Shown piece by piece: positions 52,298 through 60,929 of a stretch of 64,000 nt of DNA (its first letter is position 1; every line of letters starts with the position of its first letter). This DNA is from Phenylobacterium deserti. GTDB lineage: Bacteria; Pseudomonadota; Alphaproteobacteria; Caulobacterales; Caulobacteraceae. Below the pieces are notes generated by a model, which worked only from the letters and a program-made list of their open reading frames with translations, searched no databases and was not told the DNA's origin. The DNA is taken from assembly GCA_943332615.1 (NCBI GenBank), contig CALQQB010000001.1, forward strand, positions 1 to 64,000, in the 5' to 3' direction. Made by a program: the position numbers and the translations under genes.

Positions 52298-53605
52298 TCA
52301 GGCGCCGCGCCGCGTATGGGCCAGCCGGCCTGCCAGATAAGTGCGCTCCACCACCCGCTCGTCGGCGAGGACCGACAGCATGAACAGGGTCTCGGCCAGG
52401 GTCTTCGCCTGCGCCGTGCGCCGCGCCAGCAGCGGCGTCGCCGCCAGGTCCAGCACCACGAAGTCGGCTTCCTTGCCGGGCAGGAGGTTGCCGACCTTGT
52501 CGTCGATGTGCAGCGCCTTGGCGCCCGCCAGAGTGGCCAGGTAGAAGGCGTGCAGCGGGTCCAGGTTGTCGCCCTGCAGTTGGCCCACCTTGTACGCCTC
52601 GCCCATCATCGCGATCGGCGAGAAGCTGCCGCCCCCGCCCACGTCCGAGCCCAGGGCTGTGTTCACCCCGCATCCGCAGGCGCGCTTCAGCGGGAACAGG
52701 CCGCTGCCGAGCAGCAGGTTCGACGACGGGCAGAACGCCACTGAGGCTCCCGCCGCCGCGAGCCGTTCGAACGTGTCTTCGCTGGCGTGGACGCAGTGGG
52801 CGAACACCGAGCGCGGGCCCAGCAAGCCGAAGCGGTCGTAGACGTCCAGGTAATCTCGCGCCGCCGGGAACAGCCGCGCCACTTCTGCGATCTCGTCGCG
52901 GTTCTCCGACATGTGGGTGTGGACCAGCACGTCCGGGTGCGCGGCCGCCACCTCGCCGGCCATGGCCAGCTGGGCGTCGGTTGAGGTCACCGCGAACCGC
53001 GGCGTGACCGCATAGCCCAGCCGCCCGCGCCCGCGCCAGGCCCGGATCAGCGCCTCGGTGTCGGCGCGGCCGGTCTCCACCGTGTCCAGCAACCCCTCCG
53101 GCGCGCCCCGGTCCATCAGCACCTTGCCTGCCACCAGCCGCATGTCCCGCCCCAGCGCCGCCTCGAACAGCGCGTCGACCGAGCCCTTATGGACCGTGCA
53201 GAAGACCAGGGCGCTGGTCGTCCCGTTGGCCAGCAGCTGGTCGAGGAAGACCGCCGCTACCGCGTCCGCATGCGCCCGGTCGGCGAAGGCCAGTTCGGCC
53301 GGGAAGGTGTGGGTGTGCAGCCAGTCCAGCAGCTGCGTCCCCCACGCTGCCATCACGTCCACCTGCGGATAGTGGACGTGGGCGTCGATGAAGCCCGGCG
53401 TGACCAGACGGCCCGGCATATGCTCGATCGGCGTCCCCTCGGGCAGGCCGGGCGCCAGGTCGGCGTAGGCGCCGAACGCCGCTACGTGACCGCCCTCCAC
53501 GACCAGCAGGCCGTCAGGGTGATAGACCACCGCCTCGCCCGCCGACGCGCTCGCCGGGTCCGCCAGTGCATGCGCCAGCGCGGATCTGTAGGCCTGCCGG
53601 CTCAT
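52298..53605 (-). CDS. guaD: Guanine deaminase
   Basis: A 435-residue amidohydrolase of the guanine deaminase family. The metal motif PGFIDAHVHYPQVDVMAAWG is diagnostic for GuaD, followed by VHTHMSENRDEIA and FAHCVHASEDTFE, and later LGSDVGGGGSFS with the second metal ligand. It turns guanine into xanthine, feeding the XDH encoded upstream. Its start overlaps the allA stop by 4 bp. Length and motif spacing are normal for bacterial GuaD. Confidence 0.93.
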   Translation of the reverse strand: MSRQAYRSALAHALADPASASAGEAVVYHPDGLLVVEGGHVAAFGAYADLAPGLPEGTPIEHMPGRLVTPGFIDAHVHYPQVDVMAAWGTQLLDWLHTHTFPAELAFADRAHADAVAAVFLDQLLANGTTSALVFCTVHKGSVDALFEAALGRDMRLVAGKVLMDRGAPEGLLDTVETGRADTEALIRAWRGRGRLGYAVTPRFAVTSTDAQLAMAGEVAAAHPDVLVHTHMSENRDEIAEVARLFPAARDYLDVYDRFGLLGPRSVFAHCVHASEDTFERLAAAGASVAFCPSSNLLLGSGLFPLKRACGCGVNTALGSDVGGGGSFSPIAMMGEAYKVGQLQGDNLDPLHAFYLATLAGAKALHIDDKVGNLLPGKEADFVVLDLAATPLLARRTAQAKTLAETLFMLSVLADERVVERTYLAGRLAHTRRGA

Positions 53606-54099
53606 CCGCTGACGCTGATCCAGTCGGCCTCGGCCAGCACGATCTCGTGCAGGTTCTCGCCCGTCGCCCCGTCGCGATCAATGACCACGAAGTCGCTCTC
53701 GGCCTCCAGGGCCAGCAGGAAATGGTGCCACGTTCCCTTGGCGTAATTCACGCCCTGCAAAGCCTCGGCCCGGAACACCCGCACCTTCGCCGCATCGAAC
53801 GCGCCCGCCGGCGCGACCGCCACAAGATAGGGCCGCCCCTGCATCGGCACGAACGCCTGGCTCCCCAGCGGATGGCGCTCGAAGATCTTCAGCACCAGGG
53901 GGTCCAGCGGCTTCGACCGGAAGATGCTGACGATCGTGTGCCCGCCCTCGTCCCGGGTATCGATCCCCGCCAGGTCGTTGAACCGGGTGGTCCAGCCGTA
54001 GTTGATCGGCAGAACCTCGGCGGCGCCTGCGACTTCGATGACGTCGCCAAAAGGGGCGAACGCATCGGCGGTCAGGGGTTCCGGGGTGAGGCTACGCAT
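53602..54099 (-). CDS. allA: Ureidoglycolate lyase
   Basis: A 165-residue AllA-type cupin that splits ureidoglycolate to glyoxylate and urea, the last step of the allantoate branch. Characteristic blocks are LTADAFAPFGDVIEV, FNDLAGIDTRDEGGHTIVSIF, ERHPLGSQAFVPM and YAKGTWHHFLLAL. ATG 54099 was chosen over GTG 54102 one codon upstream. It is cotranslated with guaD (4-bp overlap). An inverted-repeat element lies directly upstream. Confidence 0.92.
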   Translation of the reverse strand: MRSLTPEPLTADAFAPFGDVIEVAGAAEVLPINYGWTTRFNDLAGIDTRDEGGHTIVSIFRSKPLDPLVLKIFERHPLGSQAFVPMQGRPYLVAVAPAGAFDAAKVRVFRAEALQGVNYAKGTWHHFLLALEAESDFVVIDRDGATGENLHEIVLAEADWISVSG

Positions 54100-54106
54100 C
54101 ACAAAA

Positions 54107-54236
54107 TCCGCTCATCCCAGCGAATGTCGGGACCCAGATCGAACGTCGCCTATGGTGGATTGGAGGCGCGCCGAGTTGATCGAGCCCACATCGATGCTTT
54201 GCCATCTGGGTCCCGGCATTCGCCGGGATGAGCGGA
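54107..54236. repeat. Inverted-repeat intergenic element (33-bp arms)
   Basis: Arms 54107-54139 and 54204-54236 are reverse complements with 2 mismatches in 33. The core CTGGGTCCCGGCATTCGCCG and GGGATGAGCGG looks like a dispersed repeat common in Caulobacterales intergenic regions. It fills the gap between puuD and allA. Confidence 0.7.
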
Positions 54237-54249
54237 CCAAAAGGAAACA

Positions 54250-55434
54250 TCAATCCGCCTTCGCTCCCGCCTTGATCCAGGCCCCCAGGCTCGCCCGCTC
54301 CGCCTGGGTCATCCCGGTCTCGTTGCCCTGCGGCATCGACGTCGTCGCCACCGCCCGCGTGTAGATCTTCTCGGCATGCTTGCGCAGGCCCTCAGGCGTG
54401 TCGAACATCGTCCCCGCCGGCGCCATGGGGACGCCTTTGTGCGTCGGGTTCGCCGAGTGGCACGTGATGCAGTGCTGATCGACGATGGCGCGCACGGCCG
54501 CATAGGTCGGGACCAGGTCGGTGGTCGGCGGCTTCGGCCGCGCCGCCTCGTTGGCCAGCGCCACCAGCACAAATACCAGCGCGCCGAACGCCAGCACCTG
54601 CGGCTGGGTTTTGCCCTGGTTCTTCAGGTTGAAGAAATGCCGGATCGTGACGCCCGCCACGCCCAGCCCCGCCAGCCACAGCCAGTTCAGCGGCGCGGCG
54701 AAGATCATCGGATAGTGGTTGCTGATCATGATCAGCAGCACCGGCAAGGTCATGTAGTTGTTGTGGACGCTGCGCTGCTTGGCCTGCTTGCCCAGCGACG
54801 GGTCCGGCGCCTGCCCGGCCAGCACCTGAGCCACCACCTTGCGCTGGTTCGGGATGATGATCAGGAGGACGTTGGCAACCATCACCGTGCCGATGATCGC
54901 GCCCACGTGCATGAAGGCGCCGAGGTCGGAGAAGACCCGCGTGAGGCCCCAGCCGGCCGCCGTCAGGGCCACGAACCAGGCCGCGCCGAACGCCCGCAGG
55001 TTCTGCCCGATCGGCGAACGGCAAAGGCCGTCGTAGGCGATCCAGCCCGCAGCCAAGGACCCCAGCCCGATCCCGATCGCCTGCCAGGGCGCCAGATCCA
55101 GCTTGGCCTTGTCCACCAGGTTGAGATCAGCGCCGAGGTAGAAGATCAGCGCCAGCAGCAGGAAGCCGGAGATCCAGGTGGTGTAGGCCTCCCATTTGAA
55201 CCAGTGCAGCGTCTCTGGCATCTCGGACGGCGCGACCATGAACTTGATCTGCCGATAGAAGCCGCCGGAGTGGACGCTCCACAGCTCGCCGGCCACGCCG
55301 TCGCGCCGCTCCGCGCCGGGTTTCAGATGGCTGTCCAGCCACATGAAATAGAACGACGACCCGATCCAGGCGATGCCGGCCACCAGGTGCAGCCAGCGGA
55401 GCGCCAGGTTCGCCCAGGCCTCGAGTGCGGCCAT
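54250..55434 (-). CDS. puuD: Urate hydroxylase PuuD with C-terminal cytochrome c
   Basis: A 394-residue membrane protein. The N-terminal part (about 1-300) is the eight-helix PuuD domain (WLHLVAGIAWIGSSFYFMWLD, MVAPSEMPETLHWFKWEAYTTW, NNYMTLPVLLIMISNHYP). The C-terminal soluble part has a haem c motif CITCH, followed by an axial-ligand-like Met (TSMPQGNETGMT). It oxidises urate to 5-hydroxyisourate and passes electrons to the respiratory chain, so no H2O2 is made, unlike uricase. It is in the xdhC-puuD-allA-guaD run; the stop of xdhC overlaps its start. Confidence 0.92.
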   Translation of the reverse strand: MAALEAWANLALRWLHLVAGIAWIGSSFYFMWLDSHLKPGAERRDGVAGELWSVHSGGFYRQIKFMVAPSEMPETLHWFKWEAYTTWISGFLLLALIFYLGADLNLVDKAKLDLAPWQAIGIGLGSLAAGWIAYDGLCRSPIGQNLRAFGAAWFVALTAAGWGLTRVFSDLGAFMHVGAIIGTVMVANVLLIIIPNQRKVVAQVLAGQAPDPSLGKQAKQRSVHNNYMTLPVLLIMISNHYPMIFAAPLNWLWLAGLGVAGVTIRHFFNLKNQGKTQPQVLAFGALVFVLVALANEAARPKPPTTDLVPTYAAVRAIVDQHCITCHSANPTHKGVPMAPAGTMFDTPEGLRKHAEKIYTRAVATTSMPQGNETGMTQAERASLGAWIKAGAKAD

Positions 55435-56399
55435 CAGGCGCCCGTCTCTGGCAAGACAACCTCTTCGGTCAGCTTCAACAACTGCGCCGCCAGCGCCACG
55501 GCTATCACCGCCGGCTCCTTGCCCTTCAGCTCGGCGATGCCGATCGGGCAGGTGAGGCGGGCGAGGTCGTCGTCGCCCAGGCCGTCGTCGCGCAGCCGCT
55601 TGTCGAACCGGGCCCGTTTAGTGCGCGACCCGATCAGGCCGACATAGGCGAGCTCGGGGCGGGCCAGCGCCGCCCGCGTCAGCCGGTAGTCCAGATCGTG
55701 GCTATGGGTGAAGATCGCGATCAGGCTCTCGGCTGGAGCAGCCTCGACCGCTTCCTGCAGCTCGTCTTCCGAGAGGATGGTCGCCTGCGTGCCCCCGGCT
55801 TCCGGACGCAGGTCGTCACGGCTGGCCAGCCAGTCCAGGTGGAAGGGCAGGGGGGCGAAGGCGCGGGCAACGGCCTGGCCCACGTGGCCGGCGCCGAAGA
55901 TCACCAGGCGTGGCAGGGCGGGGCGGATGGTTTCGGACAAGCAGCGGACCTCCGCGATCAGCGTGCGGGGGCCATCCGAGCCATGCGGCCCCGGCCCGCC
56001 GAGCGACCGACGCATGCGGCCTGCTTTGAACTTCGCGGTCAAGGTGAAGGGTGTGCGTGCGGCTGCCGCCGGCTCCAGCCAGCCCAGGCTTTCGGCATCC
56101 ACGCGCTCGACCAGCAGCCGCACATGCCCGCCGCAGCACTGGCCCAGCAGCGGGCCCAGCGGATAGTCCTGCAGCGCGTGCCGCCGGCCGTCCTGCGCCA
56201 GCAGCTTCCGCGCCTGCTCCAACCCCTGCCGCTCCAGCGACCCGCCGCCGATCGTGCCGGTGAACCGCTCCGGCCACACCAGCATCCGCGCGCCCAGTTC
56301 GCGTGGGGTAGAGCCCTGGGCGCCGACCACGGAGACCATGGCGAGCTGCTGACCCTGGCGCACGGATCTAAGCGCCTCGTTGATCCAGGCGCAGGTCAT
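55434..56399 (-). CDS. xdhC: Xanthine dehydrogenase accessory protein XdhC
   Basis: A 321-residue XdhC/CoxI protein that binds molybdenum cofactor and inserts the sulfurated form into XDH. Characteristic features are VVGAQGSTPRELGARMLVW, IGGGSLERQGLEQARK and GQCCGGHVRLLVERV with its Cys pair. The second half is the Rossmann-like domain (LVIFGAGHVGQAVAR, FTHSHDLDYRLTRAAL, YVGLIGSRTKRARF). It lies downstream of xdhB after the 219-bp repeat region, on the same strand, and is coupled to puuD by TGATG. Confidence 0.93.
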   Translation of the reverse strand: MTCAWINEALRSVRQGQQLAMVSVVGAQGSTPRELGARMLVWPERFTGTIGGGSLERQGLEQARKLLAQDGRRHALQDYPLGPLLGQCCGGHVRLLVERVDAESLGWLEPAAAARTPFTLTAKFKAGRMRRSLGGPGPHGSDGPRTLIAEVRCLSETIRPALPRLVIFGAGHVGQAVARAFAPLPFHLDWLASRDDLRPEAGGTQATILSEDELQEAVEAAPAESLIAIFTHSHDLDYRLTRAALARPELAYVGLIGSRTKRARFDKRLRDDGLGDDDLARLTCPIGIAELKGKEPAVIAVALAAQLLKLTEEVVLPETGA

Positions 56400-56402
56400 C
56401 TC

Positions 56403-56610
56403 CCCTCCCCGCGTGAGCGCAGCGAACGGAGAGGGAGGGGGTAGGGGGTGGGCCGGCTGGGCGACTCCGGATGCCGACCCGAGGGCCCGCCGCCGGCTCC
56501 ACCGCCCGAGGGCCCTCGGGCTGCCATCCGGTGCGCCGGGCTCGCACGCGCCGACCCACCCCTTACCCCTCCCTCTCGTCGCGCCTTCGGCGCTCGGGGG
56601 AAGGGATGTG
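56403..56610. repeat. Nested inverted-repeat element between xdhB and xdhC
   Basis: An outer pair (GAGGGAGGGGGTAGGGGGTG at 56431-56456, complemented at 56551-56577) encloses an inner pair 56468-56488 and 56510-56530 centred on CCGAGGGCCC. Both imperfect arms could fold into one long stem of about 150 nt. No coding signal is visible; it fills the gap between the two genes. Confidence 0.65.
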
Positions 56611-56618
56611 CGAAACGC

Positions 56619-58934
56619 CTACCCACCTGCCCGCCTCCGCAGATCGTTTACCGCCGCCAGCACCCGCTCCGGCGTCGCGGGCGCGTCCAGGTTCGGCATC
56701 ACCCGATGTCCGCCGACGCTCGCCACCGCATCGGTCAGCGCCGAAAATACCGAGATCGCCAGCATCAGCGGCGGCTCGCCCACGGCCTTGGAGCGGTGGA
56801 CCGTGTCCTCGCGGTTCTCGCCCGGCGCCCAGATGGCCATATTGAATATCTCCGGCCGGTCGCCCGCCGTCGGGATCTTGTAGGTCGAGGGCGCGTGCGT
56901 GGTCAGTCGGCCCTTGGCGTCGAACACCAGTTCCTCGGTGGTCAGCCAGCCCATCCCCTGGATGAACCCGCCCTCGATCTGGCCCAGGTCGATGGCCGGG
57001 TTCAGCGAGCGGCCGACGTCGTGGAGGATGTCCACGCGCACCACCTTGTTCTCCCCGGTCAGGGTGTCGACGGCCACCTCCGAACAGGCTGCCCCATAGG
57101 CGAAGTAATAGAACGGCCGGCCGGTGTGGGTGGCGCGGTCGTAGTGGATGTCCGGGGTCTTGTAGAAGCCCGCCGCCGACAGCGAGACGCGCGCCAGATA
57201 GGCCTCGTTGACGAAAGCCTTGAACGTCATCGTCCGCTCGCCGACCTGCACGCCCCCGGCGGTGAATTCCGGCGCGACACCAAACGCCGCCAGCGCATAG
57301 GCCGCCAGCCGATCCTTAATCTCATTGCAGGCGTTGAGCGCCGCCATGCCATTCAGGTCGCTGCCGGAGGAGGCCGCGGTGGCTGAGGTGTTGGGGACCT
57401 TGTCCGTCCGGGTCGAGGTGATCTTCACGCTGGCGAGCGGGACCTGGAAGGCGTCGGCGACCACCTGGGCCACCTTGATGTTCAGCCCCTGGCCCATCTC
57501 GGTCCCGCCGTGGTTCAGGCTGATCGAACCGTCGGTGTAGACGTGCACCAGGGCGCCGGCCTGGTTCAGGTGGGTGGTGGTGAAGGAGATGCCGAACTTC
57601 ACCGGCGTCAGCGCGATGCCGCGCTTCAGGTGCTCGTGCGCGGCGTTCCAGCGGGTGATGGCGGCCCGGCGGGCGCGGTAGCCGGAACTCGCCGCCAATT
57701 CCTCCATGATCTCGCGGGCGACGCTGTCGGTGACCGTCTGGCCGTAGGGCGTCAGGTCGCCGGACACGCCGTAGAGATTGGCCAGGCGCACATCCAGCGG
57801 GTCCTTGCCCAGCGACAGCGCCGCCGCGTCCAGCGCCCGCTCGATCACCATCATCCCCTGAGGCCCGCCGAAGCCGCGGAAGGCGGTGTTGGAAACCGTA
57901 TGGGTGCGCAGCCGGTGTGAAATGATCTCGGCGCTCTGCAATGCATAGGCGTTGTCGGCATGGAACATCGCCCGGTCGTTGATCGCGTGGCTGAGGTCCG
58001 CCGAATGGCCGCAGCGCGCGGCGAACTCGAAGGCGGCGCCGTGCAGGCGGCCCTCGGCGTCGAAGCCCAGTTCCCAGGCGATCTCGAAGTCGTGCCGCTT
58101 GCCGGTCAGGACCATGTCGTCGTCGCGGTCCAGGCGGATCTTGGCCGGCCGCCGCGTCTTCAGCGCCGCCAGCGCCGCCATGGCGGCCCACTGCACCGAT
58201 TGGGTTTCTTTGCCGCCGAAGCCCCCGCCCATCCGGCGCACCTCGACGGTGATCGCCGCGTCCATGCAGCCCAGCACGCGGGCGATCACATGCTGGGTCT
58301 CGGTGGGGTGCTGGGTGGAGGTCCAGACATGCAGGTCCGGGCCCTCGCCGGGGATCACCAGGGCGATCTGCCCCTCCAGGTAGAAGTGCTCCTGCCCGCC
58401 GACGCTTAGATGGCCGGAGACCCGGTGCGGCGCCGCGGCGATCGCGGCCGGCGCGTCGCCCAGGCGCATCTCCTGGGTGGCCTCGATCCGCGACCCCGCG
58501 GCCCGCGCAGCCTCGGTCGTCACCAGCGGCTCCAGGTCGGCGTACTCAACCACCGCCAAGGCGGCGGCCGCCCGCGCCTTTGGCAGGCTCTCGGCGGCCA
58601 CGCAGAACAGCGGCTGGCCCATGAACCGCACGAGGTCCTCAGAGAACAGCGGGTCGTCGCCGGCGAAGGGGCTGATGTCGTTCTTGGCCGGCACGTCGTC
58701 CGACGTCAGGACCAGCACCACGCCAGGCGCCTTGCGGACGGCCGATAGGTCCAGCCTCGTCACCCGCGCATGCGCCCGCGCCGCCTGTCCGACGTAGAGG
58801 TGGAGCAGGCCCGGCGGCTCCGGAATGTCGTCGATGTAGAGCGCCTCGCCGGACACATGGCGCGGCGCGCTGTCATGGCCGCTCGGCGCGCTCAACACGG
58901 GCAGGATGCGCGCCGCCGCGCCGGAGTCAGCCAT
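56619..58934 (-). CDS. xdhB: Xanthine dehydrogenase molybdopterin subunit XdhB
   Basis: A 771-residue large subunit carrying the molybdenum site. The N-terminal hallmark is HVSGEALYIDDIPEPPGLLHLYV, followed by VYVDG-like and RMGGGFGGKETQ, ALKTRRPAKIRLDRDDDM and AFRGFGGPQGM. The late GGTEMGQGLNIKVAQVVADAF and the catalytic-Glu block near GEPPLMLAISVFSALTDAV are present. It oxidises hypoxanthine or xanthine to urate together with XdhA. ATG 58934 was chosen over the longer ORF start because xdhA ends at 58927, giving an 8-bp overlap. Confidence 0.95.
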   Translation of the reverse strand: MADSGAAARILPVLSAPSGHDSAPRHVSGEALYIDDIPEPPGLLHLYVGQAARAHARVTRLDLSAVRKAPGVVLVLTSDDVPAKNDISPFAGDDPLFSEDLVRFMGQPLFCVAAESLPKARAAAALAVVEYADLEPLVTTEAARAAGSRIEATQEMRLGDAPAAIAAAPHRVSGHLSVGGQEHFYLEGQIALVIPGEGPDLHVWTSTQHPTETQHVIARVLGCMDAAITVEVRRMGGGFGGKETQSVQWAAMAALAALKTRRPAKIRLDRDDDMVLTGKRHDFEIAWELGFDAEGRLHGAAFEFAARCGHSADLSHAINDRAMFHADNAYALQSAEIISHRLRTHTVSNTAFRGFGGPQGMMVIERALDAAALSLGKDPLDVRLANLYGVSGDLTPYGQTVTDSVAREIMEELAASSGYRARRAAITRWNAAHEHLKRGIALTPVKFGISFTTTHLNQAGALVHVYTDGSISLNHGGTEMGQGLNIKVAQVVADAFQVPLASVKITSTRTDKVPNTSATAASSGSDLNGMAALNACNEIKDRLAAYALAAFGVAPEFTAGGVQVGERTMTFKAFVNEAYLARVSLSAAGFYKTPDIHYDRATHTGRPFYYFAYGAACSEVAVDTLTGENKVVRVDILHDVGRSLNPAIDLGQIEGGFIQGMGWLTTEELVFDAKGRLTTHAPSTYKIPTAGDRPEIFNMAIWAPGENREDTVHRSKAVGEPPLMLAISVFSALTDAVASVGGHRVMPNLDAPATPERVLAAVNDLRRRAGG

Positions 58935-60372
58935 AGGCCACAGCCTGGGCCGTCCGGATATCTTCACCCGCTTCGGACGCCTCGACATAGGTTCGGATCA
59001 GCAGGTTCTTCGCCGCCTCCAGCCGGTAGGCGGCCGAGGCACGCATGTCGCCGATCGGCGTGAAGTCCTGGCTCAGCGCCTCGGCCGCCGTCTCGACGGT
59101 CGCCCCGGTCCAGGGCTGGCCGGTCAGCGCGGCCTCGCAGGCCGCCGCCCGCCTCGGCGTCGCCGCCATGCCGCCGAAGGCGATGCACGCGTCGGTCACC
59201 CGACCATCCGCTACGCCGATGTTGATCCCGGCGCAGACCGCCGAGATGTCCTGGTCGAACCGCTTCGACAGCTTGGCGATCCGGAAGATGCGATCCGGGG
59301 CCGGCTTGCGCACGATCACCGCCTCGACGAATTCGCCCGGCTGCCGGTCCTGCTTCCCATAGGCTAGGAAGTAGTCCTCCAGCGGCATCTCCCGCCGCGC
59401 TTGGCCCTTGCGTAGCACCAGCGTCGCGCCGGCCGCGATCAGGGCCGGCGGCATGTCGCCGATCGGCGAGCCGTTGGCGATGTTGCCGCACACGGTGCCC
59501 AGGTTCCGCACCTGCAGCCCGCCCAGCCGCCGCAGCAGTTCGCCGAACTGCGGATGCAGGCGCGCCAGCCCCGCATGCGCGTCGACGTAGCGGACCGCCG
59601 CGCCGATCCGGATCGATCCGCCGAGGTCGTCGATCCCGCGCAGGTCGGCGGCATCGTTCAGTGATATGACAGTCTCCAGCACGCGCTGCTGCTTCGTCAC
59701 CCACAGGCCCACATCGGTGCCGCCCGCGAGGATCGTGGCCTGCGGGTGCTCCTCGTAGATCTTGGCGAGTTCATCCGCCGAAAGCGGGCTGAAGAACCTG
59801 CGGCCCTTGTGCTCCAACTCCAGCCCCTCGGCCGGCTGGATCGCTCGCAGAGCCTCGGCCAGCGCGCCGTCGCCGGCCGTGTCGGGGCTGGCGCCCATCG
59901 TCGCCCCCGCCGCCAGGATCGGCCCATAGCCCGTGCAACGGCATAGATTCCCCGCCAGCGCGTCCTTCAGGCTGGCTGCATCCGTCGTCGCCCCCGACCG
60001 TTGAGCCGCATAGAGGCTCATCACGATCCCCGGCGTGCAGAAGCCGCACTGCGAGCCATGGCTGTCCACCATCGCCTGCTGCACCGGATGCAGCGCCCCC
60101 TCGCGCCCCAGGCTCTCCACCGTGAACAGCGCCCGGCCATCCAGAATCGGCGCGAAGAGGATGCAGGCATTCACCGCCCGGAACCTCACCTGCCCGCCCT
60201 CCAGCTCGCCCAGCACAACGGTGCAGGCCCCGCAGTCGCCCTCCGCGCAGCCCTCCTTCGTTCCGGTCCGGCGCAGGTGGTAGCGGAGTAGGTTCAGCAC
60301 CGTCAGCGTCGGGGCGATCCCCGACAGTTCCCGGACCCCTCCGTCCAGCAGGAACCGGATCGGCCGCCCCAT
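58927..60372 (-). CDS. xdhA: Xanthine dehydrogenase FeS/FAD subunit XdhA
   Basis: A 481-residue small subunit with two [2Fe-2S] clusters and FAD. The plant-type cluster is CAEGDCGACTVV, the second is SQCGFCTPGIVMSLY plus NLCRCTGYGPI. The FAD domain has TILAGGTDVGLWVTK and LGTVCGNIANGSPIGD. ATG 60372 lies just before the uraH stop, so the two genes are only 1 bp apart. It passes electrons from XdhB's molybdenum site to NAD+. Confidence 0.95.
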   Translation of the reverse strand: MGRPIRFLLDGGVRELSGIAPTLTVLNLLRYHLRRTGTKEGCAEGDCGACTVVLGELEGGQVRFRAVNACILFAPILDGRALFTVESLGREGALHPVQQAMVDSHGSQCGFCTPGIVMSLYAAQRSGATTDAASLKDALAGNLCRCTGYGPILAAGATMGASPDTAGDGALAEALRAIQPAEGLELEHKGRRFFSPLSADELAKIYEEHPQATILAGGTDVGLWVTKQQRVLETVISLNDAADLRGIDDLGGSIRIGAAVRYVDAHAGLARLHPQFGELLRRLGGLQVRNLGTVCGNIANGSPIGDMPPALIAAGATLVLRKGQARREMPLEDYFLAYGKQDRQPGEFVEAVIVRKPAPDRIFRIAKLSKRFDQDISAVCAGINIGVADGRVTDACIAFGGMAATPRRAAACEAALTGQPWTGATVETAAEALSQDFTPIGDMRASAAYRLEAAKNLLIRTYVEASEAGEDIRTAQAVAYG

Positions 60373-60373
60373 C

Positions 60374-60715
60374 TCAGCTGCCCCTGTAGGTAGAATAGCC
60401 GTAGGGGCTGACCAGCAACGGCACATGATAGTGGCTGGCCAGGTCCGCGACCCCGAACTCGATGGCCACGACATCCAGGAAGGCGGGCGTCGGCAGGGTC
60501 ACGCCCAGGTCGCGGTAGTACTCGCCGATGTCGAACTCCAGCCGATAGGCGCCCGCCGTCATCGCCTCGCCGGTCAACAGCGGCTGGTCGCAGCGCCCGT
60601 CGATGTTGGTGATCGCCGCCGTCACCACCTCGCCGTTTCGCAGCAGGCGCAGGCTGACGCCCGAGGCCGGGCGGCCGTGCATGGTGTCGAGAATATGGGT
60701 GGTGAGGCCGCTCAT
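60374..60715 (-). CDS. uraH: 5-hydroxyisourate hydrolase
   Basis: A 113-residue transthyretin-related hydrolase (PucM/UraH). The N-terminal THILDTMHGRPASGV carries the catalytic His, a second His/Arg block is GRCDQPLL, and the C-terminus ends in the diagnostic YRGS (SPYGYSTYRGS). It converts the PuuD product 5-hydroxyisourate to OHCU. It is the first gene of the long minus-strand purine run uraH-xdhA-xdhB-xdhC-puuD-allA-guaD, and is divergent from puuE over 214 bp. Confidence 0.95.
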   Translation of the reverse strand: MSGLTTHILDTMHGRPASGVSLRLLRNGEVVTAAITNIDGRCDQPLLTGEAMTAGAYRLEFDIGEYYRDLGVTLPTPAFLDVVAIEFGVADLASHYHVPLLVSPYGYSTYRGS

Positions 60716-60929
60716 CTGGCTCCGTTACCGCGGCCACCCAGAATCGGCGCTTGGGCGGACAATTGCAACCTCGGCCAAGGATTGCGACGCTGTGCGCCCA
60801 GCGAAGCCTGCCCGGACCATTCGTCGCCAAGGTTGAATCGGGCTCAGAGCGACGGATGGTCCATTCTTGGCTAGAGTCTCGAGCAATAGGCGGTTCAAGC
60901 GAACCGCCTATTGCTCGAGGGGGTCAGAC
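60716..60929. promoter_or_regulatory. Divergent uraH/puuE intergenic region
   Basis: This 214-bp gap must hold the promoters of both halves of the purine operons. I see the 19-bp inverted repeat at 60878-60919 but no certain -35/-10 pair or known operator. Confidence 0.5.
60878..60919. promoter_or_regulatory. Perfect 19-bp inverted repeat upstream of puuE
   Basis: CTCGAGCAATAGGCGGTTC and its exact reverse complement are separated by AAGC. The right arm ends 10 bp before the puuE ATG and overlaps the start of the GAGGGGG ribosome-binding site, so an RNA hairpin would hide it. As DNA it could be an operator for a dimeric regulator. Confidence 0.7.
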
